From Streptomyces avicenniae (GTDB lineage Bacteria > Actinomycetota > Actinomycetes > Streptomycetales > Streptomycetaceae): DNA of 64,000 nt. The stretch's first letter is position 1. Every line of letters begins with the position of its first letter. Below are positions 16,231 through 24,698 of the stretch, piece after piece. The notes below the pieces were generated by a model, which saw only the letters and a program-made list of their open reading frames with translations, did no database searches and had not been told where the DNA came from. The translations under genes were made by a program, and so were the position numbers. Location of the stretch: assembly GCF_000719135.1 (NCBI RefSeq), contig NZ_JOEK01000001.1, positions 372,001 through 436,000 on the forward strand, written 5' to 3'.

Positions 16231-17190
16231 ATGGCCAAAAAGCGCCGTCCCAGTTCCCCGCCCAAGCCCGTCACGGGTGAGGTCCCCGTCGTCGGCGCGC
16301 GCGAGGCGTGTCCGTGCGGCTCCGGCCGCCGTTACAAGGCATGCCACGGGCGCGCCGCCGCGCAGGCCGCGACCGAGCTGGTCAGGCGCCCCTTCGAGGG
16401 CCTGCCGGGCGAGTGCGACTGGGTCGCGCTGCGCGAGCTGGTGCCCGCGGCGACGGTGCCGCTGACGCTGCGGGACGGGCTGCCGGACGGCGTGCCCTCC
16501 GTGACGCTGGCGACGGTCCTGCCCATGGCCTGGCCCGCGCTGCGCCGCGACAACGGCGCGGTGCTCCTCGGGGTGCAGAACGACACGGCCACCGGCGACC
16601 TGAGCCGCGACCTCGCCGACGTCCTCACCCGCGCGCTCGCCACGGAGCCGGGGAACCCGGTCCCCTCCGCCCGCACCGCGCCGGACGGGCCGCGTCTCCA
16701 GGATCTCCTCGACCTGTCCTCGCCGTTCGAGCCGCAGGTGCACGAGGGCTTCGAGTTCTGGCTGGACGACGCCGCGCAGGCGACGCCCGAGGTGACCGCG
16801 TCCCTGGAGCGGGCGAACGAGGCGGCGCTGCCCACGGCGCGGCTGGCGGGCGTGTCCGCCGCCTACTGGTGCCGCACGCCGGAGAAGAACCACCTGCGCT
16901 GGGTCATGCCGCACGCAGAGGACGACCTGCTGGACGCCCTGGCCCGGCTGCACGCGGCGGGCGCGTCGTCGCTCGGCGAGGGGACGCGTCTCGTCGGTTC
17001 GTTCCGCGCGCACGGGCTGACCGTGCCGGTGTGGGACCTGCCGGGCGCGATGGGCGCCGAGGAGTGCGAGAAGCCCGCCGCGGCGTTCGGTGAACGCCTG
17101 GCCGAGGCGCTGGCCGCCACGTCGCCGCTCTCCGCGGACGAGCGCCGGGCGCGCAGCGGTCTCACGAACCGTCAGATCACCCTGAGCTGA
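16231..17190 (+). CDS. DUF5926 family protein with SEC-C zinc motif
   Basis: 319 residues. A basic start (MAKKRRP) leads into a SEC-C motif CPCGSGRRYKACHG (about 30-43), the zinc-binding tail module of SecA that also occurs alone; the rest matches the conserved actinomycete DUF5926 (FEGLPGECDWVALRELVPAA about 54-73). Cytoplasmic; function unknown. GCAGGAGA precedes the ATG at 16231. Conserved next to the preceding ATPase in Streptomyces as I recall. Confidence 0.85.
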   Translation: MAKKRRPSSPPKPVTGEVPVVGAREACPCGSGRRYKACHGRAAAQAATELVRRPFEGLPGECDWVALRELVPAATVPLTLRDGLPDGVPSVTLATVLPMAWPALRRDNGAVLLGVQNDTATGDLSRDLADVLTRALATEPGNPVPSARTAPDGPRLQDLLDLSSPFEPQVHEGFEFWLDDAAQATPEVTASLERANEAALPTARLAGVSAAYWCRTPEKNHLRWVMPHAEDDLLDALARLHAAGASSLGEGTRLVGSFRAHGLTVPVWDLPGAMGAEECEKPAAAFGERLAEALAATSPLSADERRARSGLTNRQITLS

Positions 17191-17317
17191 GGCGGGCCAC
17201 GCCGCCGGGCGGGCGAGTGATTCCGGTCACAACGCCCCGCCACAGCGGCGTCTTCGGCCAATGTGCGGCCACGCGGGATTTGCGAATCCCCGATCAGTTG
17301 TTACCTTCTGAGGTGGG

Positions 17318-17391
17318 CCCGGTCGCTGGTGCATCCCCCGTCGCCAGCGACCGGGTCCGTCCATGTCGCGCCGCCCGCCTCCCGGGCGGCG
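17318..17391. terminator. two tandem hairpins between convergent genes (terminator or small RNA)
   Basis: Stem 1: CCCGGTCGCTGG (17318-17329) with CCAGCGACCGGG (17344-17355), 12 bp, 14-base loop. Stem 2: CGCCGCCCG (17369-17377) with CGGGCGGCG (17383-17391), 9 bp, followed by GTTCTTG. They lie between the DUF5926 gene and the convergent Prim-Pol-like gene. An AT-richer stretch just upstream (TTGCGA ... TTACCT, 17280-17305) could be a promoter, so an sRNA is possible. Confidence 0.5.
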
Positions 17392-17432
17392 TTCTTGCGT
17401 CCGCCCCCAGGTCAGGGGCCGGGCGCGCGCGG

Positions 17433-18101
17433 TCAGTACGCGAGTCTGCTGCCCTGGTCGGGGGCGGTCAGCCCGGCCGCCACCAGGATGTCCAGCAGGT
17501 CAGCCGCGCGCGGCAGGGCGATCCGGCCGCCGTCCGCCCTCGGCTCACGGACCCACCAGACGTTCCCGGCGCCGGTGCACGAGGGGGGCAGCGGCACGTA
17601 GCCGCCCTCGCCGTGGAAGCGCAGGGAACTGGGCACGTGCTCCCGTTCGGCGAGCAGTTCGCCGAGTTCCGGCAGGCCGTAGGGCTCGACGAGCAGCATC
17701 CAGCGCGTGGGGGTCGCCAGCACCGGGCCCGTCGTGACGCCCCGCCGTTCGCAGGCGGCCACCGCGCGGGCACCGGCCAGCGCCGGGAGGCCGAGGGCGC
17801 ACGGCGCCTGGCCGCCGGTGGCCAGGATGATCGGCGCGGCGGGCTGCTCCGTCCACCACCAGTGGACCATCGCAGGGTCCGTCGTGGCGGCCAGGAGCGG
17901 GGGGTCGGCCGGGTGCGCGCCTGGCACCACGCAGTCGGGCCTGGCGCAGGAACAGGTACCGTCCGGGGCGCCCAGGGCACCGGGGAGCACGGGCCAGCGC
18001 CAGTCCCGCGCGTACCGCAGGGCGGAGCGGCGCAGGGCGGGGTCGCCGTCCTTGCCGTCTCCGTTTCCGTTCGTGCGTCGCTCTCCGAGGATCTCGCGCA
18101 T
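17433..18101 (-). CDS. Prim-Pol-like protein lacking catalytic Asp residues
   Basis: 222 residues annotated in Streptomyces as bifunctional primase/polymerase N-terminal domain protein. It keeps the fold cues: ALRYARDWRWPVLPG start, zinc-type Cys50, Cys52, Cys57 and His63, and a WWWTEQPAAPIILATGG segment. At the place where the AICE Prim-Pol in this window has VVDLDS it reads CALGLP, so the metal-binding DxD is absent and polymerase activity is unlikely. Convergent with the DUF5926 gene. Probably a vertically inherited core gene with a DNA-binding or regulatory role; this is inference. Confidence 0.7.
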   Translation of the reverse strand: MREILGERRTNGNGDGKDGDPALRRSALRYARDWRWPVLPGALGAPDGTCSCARPDCVVPGAHPADPPLLAATTDPAMVHWWWTEQPAAPIILATGGQAPCALGLPALAGARAVAACERRGVTTGPVLATPTRWMLLVEPYGLPELGELLAEREHVPSSLRFHGEGGYVPLPPSCTGAGNVWWVREPRADGGRIALPRAADLLDILVAAGLTAPDQGSRLAY

Positions 18102-18456
18102 CAGCGCTCGTTCCTTTCCTTCGCGGGTTCGGATACACCACGTGGAACTTCAGATCACCGTGTGCAGCGGGTCGCGCAGTGAGGAGCAGCGGAGGGAGGG
18201 GGACCTGACCGCCTCACCCTGTAGGACGCCGGAACTCGTCCATCCGTTCCGATATGTGCACGGTCCGTCCGATCCGCCCCTCGGCCGTGGCCGCCCAGTG
18301 GATCGCGCCCCGGGGACACCGCAGTCCGTTTTCCGCCAAAGTCCACACGGCCCGGCCTGTCGGCCCCTGAACGGTCCGCTTCCCTGGGCATCATCCATCA
18401 CGGCAGGACAATACTGACCTCCGTGGGCCTGCGCTCCCTGACGAAAGTCCTCCCAC
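18102..18456. other. 355-bp divergent intergenic region
   Basis: Lies between the divergent Prim-Pol-like and phosphatase genes. No credible gene, no strong hairpin or repeat seen. It probably holds both promoters, but I cannot pick convincing -35/-10 pairs. Confidence 0.4.
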
Positions 18457-19851
18457 ATGAGCACATCCCCCTCGCCGAAAGTGGCCGGAATCCACTCTTC
18501 ACTTCCCTCCGTGTCGCAGAATTCCGTGCCGCAGTCCACCGTGCCGCAGTCCGCGCGGCCCCCCGACGGCGCCGCCCGCCCCGGTGACGTCCAGGACCGG
18601 CTGGCGTCCTGGATCTCCGACCTGACGACGCTGCACAGCCTGACGGAACGGCTCGCCCGTACGCGTACCCTCGCCGACGCGTTGCATGAGACCTTGCGGG
18701 CGGGCGCCGGGCTCGTGGGGGCGCGGCGCGGCCTGGTGAGCCTGCGCCCGGCGGACGGGCTCGGCCCGGAACAGCTGGCGGGACTCGGCCTCGGCCGGGC
18801 CGATCTGGGGCACATCGAGACCGTGCCGCGCGGCTTCCACACCGTGCCGGGCGGCGACGGCGAGACGGCCGAGGTGGTGCACCGCGACATCGCGCGGGAG
18901 GAGCGGCTGCACCCACGGCACCGCGAGGTCGCCGCGCGCCTCGGCTTCGCCGCCAGCTACGCCGTGCCGCTGACGGCCGACGGCCCCGGGCCGCTCGGCG
19001 CGGCGGTGTGGCTGTACGACGAGCCGGGGCAGCCGGACCGGCGCCAGCGGCACCTGCTGGCCCTCTACCTGCGCCAGGCGGGCCAGCACGTCGCCAACCG
19101 GCTCGAACTGGCCCGCGCGCGCTCGGCGTTCACGGCAGTCCACGAGGGCCTGCTGCCGCCGCGCCTGCCGCGCGTCCCCGGCGTGACGCTGGCGGTCAGG
19201 CACTGCACGGGCCCGCGCGGCGGCGGGGACTTCTACGACGCGCTCGCGCTGCCCGACCAGGCGCTCGGCCTCGCGGTCGGCGGCACGTCGGGCAGCGGCC
19301 CGGCCGCCCTCGCGGCCATGGGACGGCTACGGGCCGGGCTGCGCGCCTACGCGGTGATGGAGGGCGAGGACCCGGTCGCCGTCCTGTCCGACCTCGAACT
19401 CCTGCTGCGCCTGACCGAGCCGGGCCGCCCGGCGACCGCGCTCTTCGGCTACGCGGAGCCGTCCGCACGCCGCCTCGTCGTGGCCTCGGCCGGTCATCCG
19501 CCGCCGCTGGTCGTCGGCCCGGCGCGTGCCGAGTTCGCCGAGACGGCGCTGTCCGCGCCGCTCAACATGCTGGCCTGCTGGGAGGCGCCGAGCGTGGAGC
19601 TGGACATCGCGGACGGAGAAACGGTCCTGCTGTACAGCGACGGGCTGTTGCACCGTACGGGCGAGCCGCTCGACCGGGCGTTCGGACGGCTGCGCGACGC
19701 CGCGCTCAGCGCCGGGCCCGAGGCGCGCGCCGATCCGGAACTGCTCGTGGACCACGTCCTGCGGACCGTCCGTCCCGCCCAGGACGGCGCCGCGGACCCG
19801 TCCGCCGGGAGCGCCGACGACACCGTCCTGCTGGCCGCGCGCTTCGGCTGA
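18457..19851 (+). CDS. GAF + SpoIIE-type PP2C phosphatase, one metal ligand missing
   Basis: 464 residues. Variable N-terminus (1-50), GAF sensor domain (about 55-205), then a SpoIIE/PP2C domain (about 225-460). GGDFYDA (about 250-256), AGHPPPLVV, LLYSDGLL and SADDTVLL are intact, but the second motif, normally GDVSGHG, reads VGGTSGSG, losing one Asp ligand. It may be a weak or regulatory pseudophosphatase. Normal members dephosphorylate anti-anti-sigma factors. The ATG has only a weak ribosome site (GAAAGTCC). Alone between two unrelated genes. Confidence 0.82.
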   Translation: MSTSPSPKVAGIHSSLPSVSQNSVPQSTVPQSARPPDGAARPGDVQDRLASWISDLTTLHSLTERLARTRTLADALHETLRAGAGLVGARRGLVSLRPADGLGPEQLAGLGLGRADLGHIETVPRGFHTVPGGDGETAEVVHRDIAREERLHPRHREVAARLGFAASYAVPLTADGPGPLGAAVWLYDEPGQPDRRQRHLLALYLRQAGQHVANRLELARARSAFTAVHEGLLPPRLPRVPGVTLAVRHCTGPRGGGDFYDALALPDQALGLAVGGTSGSGPAALAAMGRLRAGLRAYAVMEGEDPVAVLSDLELLLRLTEPGRPATALFGYAEPSARRLVVASAGHPPPLVVGPARAEFAETALSAPLNMLACWEAPSVELDIADGETVLLYSDGLLHRTGEPLDRAFGRLRDAALSAGPEARADPELLVDHVLRTVRPAQDGAADPSAGSADDTVLLAARFG

Positions 19852-19966
19852 GCCCACCCCCGCCCCCGTCCCCGCCACCTCACCGGCCTGTCGCGCGCCG
19901 CCCCCCGCCGCATACGATGGACGGGCCGGCCGACGACCGGCGCACCGGCAGGCGAGGAGGCGTGGC

Positions 19967-21469
19967 ATGGCCGAGGAGCAGGCCCGGCGGGAGACCCCGG
20001 AGAGCACCACCCCGGACGTGAACGGCGGTGAGCAGCCCGCCGAGGAGCCCGACGAGCGCCAGGACCGGAAGAACAAGGTCACGGCGCAGATCTCCGACGA
20101 GCTGGCCGAGAGCATGAAGCGCGGCTGGGCCGACACCGAGCGCGCCGACCTCGCCCCCGTCCCCCAGGCCGCCGACACGGCACGCCGCCGCGCCGCGCTG
20201 TCCGCCCGCTTCCCCGGCGAGCGTCTGGTGATTCCGGCCGGGCGCCTGAAGACGCGGTCCAACGACACGGACTACCCCTTCCGCGCCGCCGTCGAGTACG
20301 CCTATCTGACCGGCGACCAGACCGAGAACGGCGTCCTGATCCTGGAGCCGGACGCGTCGGGCGGCCACGAGGCGACGCTCTACCTGCTGCCGCGCTCCGA
20401 CCGGGAGAACGGCGAGTTCTGGCTCAGCGGCCAGGGCGAGCTGTGGGTCGGCCGCCGCAACAGCCTGACCGAGGCCGGGCTGCTCTACGGCCTGCCGGTG
20501 GGCGACGTGCGGACCGTCCCCGAGCTGCTGCGCTCGGCGACCGGCCCGGTCCGCGTGGTCCGTTCGCACGACGCCGAGGTCGAGGCGGCGCTGGCGGACA
20601 AGATCACCGGCGAGCGTGACCAGGAGCTGACCGTCTTCCTGTCGGAGATGCGCCTCGTCAAGGACGCGTTCGAGATCGCCCAGCTGACCCACGCCTGCGA
20701 GGCCACCGCGCGCGGCTTCGAGGACGTGGTCCGGGTGCTGGACAAGGCGCAGGCGACGTCCGAGCGGTACATCGAGGGAACCTTCTTCCTGCGCGCCCGC
20801 CTGGAGGGCAACGACGTCGGCTACGGCTCGATCTGCGCCGCAGGTCCGCACGCGGCGACGCTGCACTGGGTGCGCAACGACGGTGCGGTACGCGCCGGGG
20901 AGCTGCTGCTGCTCGACGCGGGCGTGGAGACGACCGAGCTGTACACGGCGGACGTGACCCGCACCCTCCCGATCGACGGCCGCTTCACGCCGCTCCAGCG
21001 GAAGATCTACGACGCGGTGTTCGACGCCCAGGAGGCGGGCATCGCGGCGGTGAGGCCGGGCGCCAAGTACCGCGACTTCCACCAGGCGGCGCAGCGCGTG
21101 CTGGCCGAGAGGCTGGTGGAGTGGGGCCTGATCGAGGGGCCGGTCGAGCGGGTGCTCGACCTCGGGCTCCAGCGCCGCTGGACGCTGCACGGCACGGGAC
21201 ACATGCTCGGGATGGACGTGCACGACTGCGCGGCGGCCCGCCGCGAGACGTACGTCGAGGGCACGCTGGAGCCCGGCATGTGCCTGACGGTGGAGCCGGG
21301 GCTCTACTTCCAGCCGGACGACCTGACGGTGCCGGAGGAGTACCGGGGCATCGGCGTCCGGATCGAGGACGACCTCCTCGTCACCGAGGACGGCAACCGC
21401 AACCTGTCGGCGGCCCTGCCGCGTCGGGCGGACGACGTCGAGGCGTGGATGGCGCGGCTCACGGCCTGA
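19967..21469 (+). CDS. pepP: Xaa-Pro aminopeptidase (aminopeptidase P)
   Basis: 500 residues. N-terminal AMP_N domain (about 60-200, YPFRAAVEYAYLTG) and C-terminal pita-bread metalloprotease: LLDAGVETTELYTADVTRT holds the first Asp pair (about 325, 336), HGTGHMLGMDVHD the His, EPGLYFQ and GVRIEDDLLV the Glu ligands for two Mn ions. Removes an N-terminal residue before proline. A GAGGAGG site precedes the ATG at 19967. The acidic N-terminal 40 residues are typical of the Streptomyces orthologue. Confidence 0.93.
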   Translation: MAEEQARRETPESTTPDVNGGEQPAEEPDERQDRKNKVTAQISDELAESMKRGWADTERADLAPVPQAADTARRRAALSARFPGERLVIPAGRLKTRSNDTDYPFRAAVEYAYLTGDQTENGVLILEPDASGGHEATLYLLPRSDRENGEFWLSGQGELWVGRRNSLTEAGLLYGLPVGDVRTVPELLRSATGPVRVVRSHDAEVEAALADKITGERDQELTVFLSEMRLVKDAFEIAQLTHACEATARGFEDVVRVLDKAQATSERYIEGTFFLRARLEGNDVGYGSICAAGPHAATLHWVRNDGAVRAGELLLLDAGVETTELYTADVTRTLPIDGRFTPLQRKIYDAVFDAQEAGIAAVRPGAKYRDFHQAAQRVLAERLVEWGLIEGPVERVLDLGLQRRWTLHGTGHMLGMDVHDCAAARRETYVEGTLEPGMCLTVEPGLYFQPDDLTVPEEYRGIGVRIEDDLLVTEDGNRNLSAALPRRADDVEAWMARLTA

Positions 21470-21481
21470 CGCGCCGGGCCG

Positions 21482-21919
21482 TCAGGGTGTGCTGACGGTC
21501 AGGGAGGTGACGGCGCGTGGGACGTGTGCCGTCGTGACGTGCACGGGGGAGAGCGCGGCCTCGACCGAGGCGACCATACGGGCGCCGCTCCCCCGGCCGT
21601 ACGCGAGGACGTCCACGTGCGCGAGCCGGTGTTCCGGCCAGGTGTGGACGCTGATGTGGGACGCGGACAGCAGGAGGATCGCCGTCACCGCGCCGTTCGG
21701 GAAGACGTGGGTGGCCTCGCCGAGGACCGTGGCGCCGCCCGCGGCGGCGGCTGTCCGCAGGATGCCGAGGAGGCGCGGTTCGTCGGTGAGGACGGCCGGG
21801 TCGGCGACCCAGAGATCGACGGCGTAGGTGGACATCTCGTCGCCGTACACACCGGACGGCACATCAACGGGAGCCAGCGGCCTGGCTGTTGTCTCCTCGG
21901 TGGGTACGTGCGCGGTCAC
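21482..21919 (-). CDS. SpeD-like pyruvoyl enzyme (S-adenosylmethionine decarboxylase family)
   Basis: 145 residues from GTG 21919, or 117 from ATG 21835 (MSTYAVDLWV), which may be the real start. SASHISVHTWPEH matches the self-cleavage and active-site segment of bacterial SpeD, whose Ser becomes the pyruvoyl group; the residue before that Ser is Ala instead of the usual Glu. No spermidine synthase is adjacent. SpeD homologues are known that act as ornithine or arginine decarboxylases, so the substrate is open. A 19-bp inverted repeat lies just upstream. Confidence 0.75.
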   Translation of the reverse strand: MTAHVPTEETTARPLAPVDVPSGVYGDEMSTYAVDLWVADPAVLTDEPRLLGILRTAAAAGGATVLGEATHVFPNGAVTAILLLSASHISVHTWPEHRLAHVDVLAYGRGSGARMVASVEAALSPVHVTTAHVPRAVTSLTVSTP

Positions 21920-21927
21920 GGCCGCGA

Positions 21928-21977
21928 GCCTACCATCCGGACATATCGGCTGATCGGCATATGTCCGGACGGTAGGC
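21928..21977. promoter_or_regulatory. 19-bp hyphenated inverted repeat upstream of speD-like gene
   Basis: Arms 21928-21946 and 21959-21977 (core ATATGTCCGGA) match at 18 of 19 positions around a 12-base spacer. It sits between the cyclophilin stop and the SpeD-like start, nine bases before the GTG. It could be an operator, an attenuator or the cyclophilin terminator; its AT-containing core is unlike the GC-only terminators nearby. Confidence 0.6.
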
Positions 21978-22016
21978 CCGCAACGGCGTGTGCTGAGGAA
22001 CCACCAGGTCGGACGG

Positions 22017-22736
22017 TCAGCCGGTGACCTCGACCGACTCGATGACGACGTCCTCCACCGGCCGCTCGCCCTCGGTCGGGGTGGCGGCGATGGCGTCCAC
22101 CACCTCACGGCTCGCGGCGTCGGTGACCTCGCCGAAGACGGTGTAGCCGCCGTTCAGGTACTCGGTCTCGGCGACGGTGATGAAGAACTGCGAACCGTTG
22201 GTGTCGGGGCCCGCGTTGGCCATCGCCAGGACATAGGGCTCCGCGAACGTCAGCTCGGGGCTCGACTCGTTCGGGAACTGGTAGCCGGGGCCGCCCATCC
22301 CGGTGCCCTCGGGGTCGCCGCCCTGGATCATGAAACCGTCGATGACGCGGTGGAAGATCGTGCCGTCGTAGAGCGGCTCCCCGTCCTCCTGGCCCTCGAA
22401 GGGCAGCGAACCGTCCGCGAGACCGGCGAAGTTGGTGACCGCGAGGGGGGACTGCTCGGGGAAGAGCGTCACCGCGATGTCGCCCTCGCTGGTGTGGATG
22501 GTCGCGGCGGTCGCGTCCGACGGATCGACGCTCGCGGGGCCGCCGAAGGCGGACTCGGGCGGGGTGTCCGCGGGGGGCACCGGATCGGTGGGTTCCTCGG
22601 GCGCGGGCACCGTAGGAGTGCTGTCGTCGCCCCCGTCGTCGCCCGACGAGGATTCGGAACCGCAGGCGGTCACCAGGCCGAAGCAGAGAAGCGCGGTCGG
22701 CAGCGCGGTCGCCAGCCGCCGTCGGGAGCGGATCAT
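22017..22736 (-). CDS. secreted peptidyl-prolyl cis-trans isomerase (cyclophilin lipoprotein)
   Basis: 239 residues. Lipoprotein signal RSRRRLATALPTALLCFG then LVTAC with Cys25 as lipidation site, a Ser/Asp/Pro linker (26-75), and a cyclophilin domain: FHRVIDGFMIQGGDP (catalytic Arg), GTGMGGPGYQFP, NGSQFFIT. Speeds proline isomerisation in exported proteins at the outer face of the membrane. ATG at 22736 is chosen since GGAAGG (22743-22748) precedes it and the signal peptide length fits; a TTG five codons upstream is less likely. Confidence 0.92.
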   Translation of the reverse strand: MIRSRRRLATALPTALLCFGLVTACGSESSSGDDGGDDSTPTVPAPEEPTDPVPPADTPPESAFGGPASVDPSDATAATIHTSEGDIAVTLFPEQSPLAVTNFAGLADGSLPFEGQEDGEPLYDGTIFHRVIDGFMIQGGDPEGTGMGGPGYQFPNESSPELTFAEPYVLAMANAGPDTNGSQFFITVAETEYLNGGYTVFGEVTDAASREVVDAIAATPTEGERPVEDVVIESVEVTG

Positions 22737-22852
22737 GAAGACGCCTTCCAAAAGTCAGATGAGATGAGGATCCGACCTCACATCATGCACCACAGTGTTC
22801 CCGGACGCCTCCCCCCGGTGACCACCGGAACAACGGCCCGCGTTCCGGAACG

Positions 22853-23446
22853 TCACTCCGGGCGCGCGCCGTCGCCGACGCGGGACTCCGCCAACCGTCC
22901 GAGCACGGCGTCCACCGTCTCCTCCGGCGTCTGCGCCGACGTGTCGAGCCACAGCCCGACGCGCGGCGTCCCGGCGCGCAGCGCACGGTCCAGATCCGCC
23001 ACGGTCCACGCGCCGTACCCCGTCTTCGCCCGGCCCGCCTCCCGCGCCGCGACCACGGCAGGATCGGGGGCGAGCACGACGACGTGGAGCGGCCGGTCGC
23101 GCACGAGCCGGGTCCAGTGGGTGAGGTCGTCCCCCAGCACGACGTCCTGCGCGATCGCCGTGAACCCCGCCGCCGCGTACTCCACGGCCACGGCGGCGGT
23201 GATCCGGTGGCGCAGCCGCAACTGCGCGGCGGCCTCCCCCGACAGCGCGGAGCCCTCGCCCGGCAGCGGCTCGGCGCGACCGGAGACGATCATGCGGCGG
23301 AACGTGTCGCCCCGTACGTGGACCGCCTTCGGCAGCCGCGCGGCGAGGGCCTGCGCGACGGTGGACTTCCCCGCCGCCATGACGCCGGTGACGAGGACGA
23401 CGGAGCCGGGCGGCGGCCCCGGCGCAGGAACGGGCTCACTGGGCAT
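22853..23446 (-). CDS. P-loop kinase (AAA_33/zeta-like)
   Basis: 197 residues with Walker A GVMAAGKST (21-29), a substrate-side HVRGDTFRR, and LDTSAQTPEETVDAVL near the end, the layout of small nucleoside/antibiotic/UDP-sugar-type kinases grouped with zeta toxins and chloramphenicol phosphotransferases. Substrate unknown. No antitoxin gene is adjacent, so a toxin role is unlikely. ATG 23446 chosen over an upstream start at 23503. Confidence 0.78.
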   Translation of the reverse strand: MPSEPVPAPGPPPGSVVLVTGVMAAGKSTVAQALAARLPKAVHVRGDTFRRMIVSGRAEPLPGEGSALSGEAAAQLRLRHRITAAVAVEYAAAGFTAIAQDVVLGDDLTHWTRLVRDRPLHVVVLAPDPAVVAAREAGRAKTGYGAWTVADLDRALRAGTPRVGLWLDTSAQTPEETVDAVLGRLAESRVGDGARPE

Positions 23447-23604
23447 CCGGCGACTCTCACAGGTGGCCGCGCCGCGTGCCAGCGGATATCCCCGGGGCGG
23501 CACCGGCCGGGCGCGTGGCGAGGCGCCGGGCGGCGGGAGGCCGCGTTGGTAGCCTGGCCGGAAGGCCGGAGGACCACCTCCGGCGGTGCACCCGAGGTTT
23601 TCCC

Positions 23605-24279
23605 ATGGACACTCTGGCCCTCGGCCCCAGCTGGCTCGACCCGGAATCCCTGATCCAGTCCTTCGGGCTGATCGGCATCCTGATCGTCGTGTTCGCCGAG
23701 TCGGGCCTGCTCATCGGCTTCTTCCTGCCGGGCGACTCGCTGCTGTTCACCTCGGGGATGCTCGTCTCCACCGGCCAGTACCTGCACCATCCGCTGTGGC
23801 TGGTGTGCGTCCTGGTGGTGGTCGCGGCCGTGCTCGGCGACCAGGTCGGCTACCTCTTCGGCCGCAAGGTGGGGCCCTCGCTGTTCCGGCGGCCGGACTC
23901 GCGGCTGTTCAAGCAGGAGAACGTCGAGAAGGCGAGCGTCTTCTTCGCGCGGCACGGGGCGAAGTCCCTGGTGCTGGCCCGCTTCGTCCCGATCGTGCGG
24001 ACGTTCACGCCGATCGTCGCGGGCGTGAGCCGCATGGACTACCGCTCGTTCGTCGTCTTCAACGTCATCGGCGGCGTGCTGTGGGGCGCAGGCGTGACGC
24101 TGCTGGGCGCCGCGCTCGGGCAGATCGGCGCGGTGCGGGACCACATCGAGCTGATGCTCGTCGCGATCGTGCTGCTGTCCGTCGCGCCGATCGCCGTCGA
24201 GTACCTGCGCGCGCGGCGCTCCCCTGCGACCGGCGCGGCCGAGGCCGCACCGGCCCACGGGCGGCACGCGAAGCGCTGA
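23605..24279 (+). CDS. DedA/VTT family membrane protein
   Basis: 224 residues. ESGLLIGFFLPGDSLLF (about 32-48) and FGRKVGPSLFRRPDSRLF, then ARFVPIVRTFTPIVAGVSRM (about 127-146), are DedA signatures including the conserved Arg residues in the re-entrant loops. Known members flip undecaprenyl phosphate or phospholipids and affect envelope homeostasis. Basic His/Arg tail. Convergent with tatA across 12 bp. Confidence 0.9.
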   Translation: MDTLALGPSWLDPESLIQSFGLIGILIVVFAESGLLIGFFLPGDSLLFTSGMLVSTGQYLHHPLWLVCVLVVVAAVLGDQVGYLFGRKVGPSLFRRPDSRLFKQENVEKASVFFARHGAKSLVLARFVPIVRTFTPIVAGVSRMDYRSFVVFNVIGGVLWGAGVTLLGAALGQIGAVRDHIELMLVAIVLLSVAPIAVEYLRARRSPATGAAEAAPAHGRHAKR

Positions 24280-24291
24280 GCGGTCGGCCGC

Positions 24292-24570
24292 TCAGCTCTG
24301 CGCGGTGTGCTTCTCCGTCACCGGCTGGGCCGAGGTGACGTCACCCGGCGCGGCCTGGATGGTGCGCGGCACGACCGGCTGCGGCGCCGGTCCGTCGCCC
24401 TTGGCGGGCTCCGCGGTCTTCCCCTCGGCGCGCATGGCGGCGGTCTCGCTCTTCAGGATGCGCGCCGACTTGCCGAGGGACCTGGCGATGTCGGGCAGCC
24501 GCTTCGCACCGAAGACCAGCAGCACGACGATTGCCAGAAGTACCAGTTCCCTGGGTCCGATCTGGCCCAT
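24292..24570 (-). CDS. tatA: twin-arginine translocase subunit TatA
   Basis: 92 residues: N-terminal membrane helix (about 8-21), the [16 protein letters not shown] hinge and amphipathic helix (about 20-36), and a disordered Pro/Ala/Lys tail, the standard TatA/TatE pattern. The protein forms the size-adjustable pore for folded Tat substrates; the DyP peroxidase in this window carries a Tat signal. Not next to tatC, so it is a dispersed paralogue. Shares its 3' side with dedA. Confidence 0.88.
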   Translation of the reverse strand: MGQIGPRELVLLAIVVLLVFGAKRLPDIARSLGKSARILKSETAAMRAEGKTAEPAKGDGPAPQPVVPRTIQAAPGDVTSAQPVTEKHTAQS

Positions 24571-24698
24571 GAGTCCACCTCCGCGGAACGGGGGGACGCG
24601 TCCGCGCGTCCCTCACCCTTGCGCCACGGTAACCCGGCGGACCGGAAGAAAACAGGAGTCCTCCGCACATCTGTTCCCGGACCAGGGGATTCCCGTGC

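Noticed and set aside
22853..23446. Zeta-type toxin of a toxin-antitoxin pair
   Set aside because: P-loop kinase with no adjacent antitoxin gene; core chromosomal setting favours a metabolic kinase.
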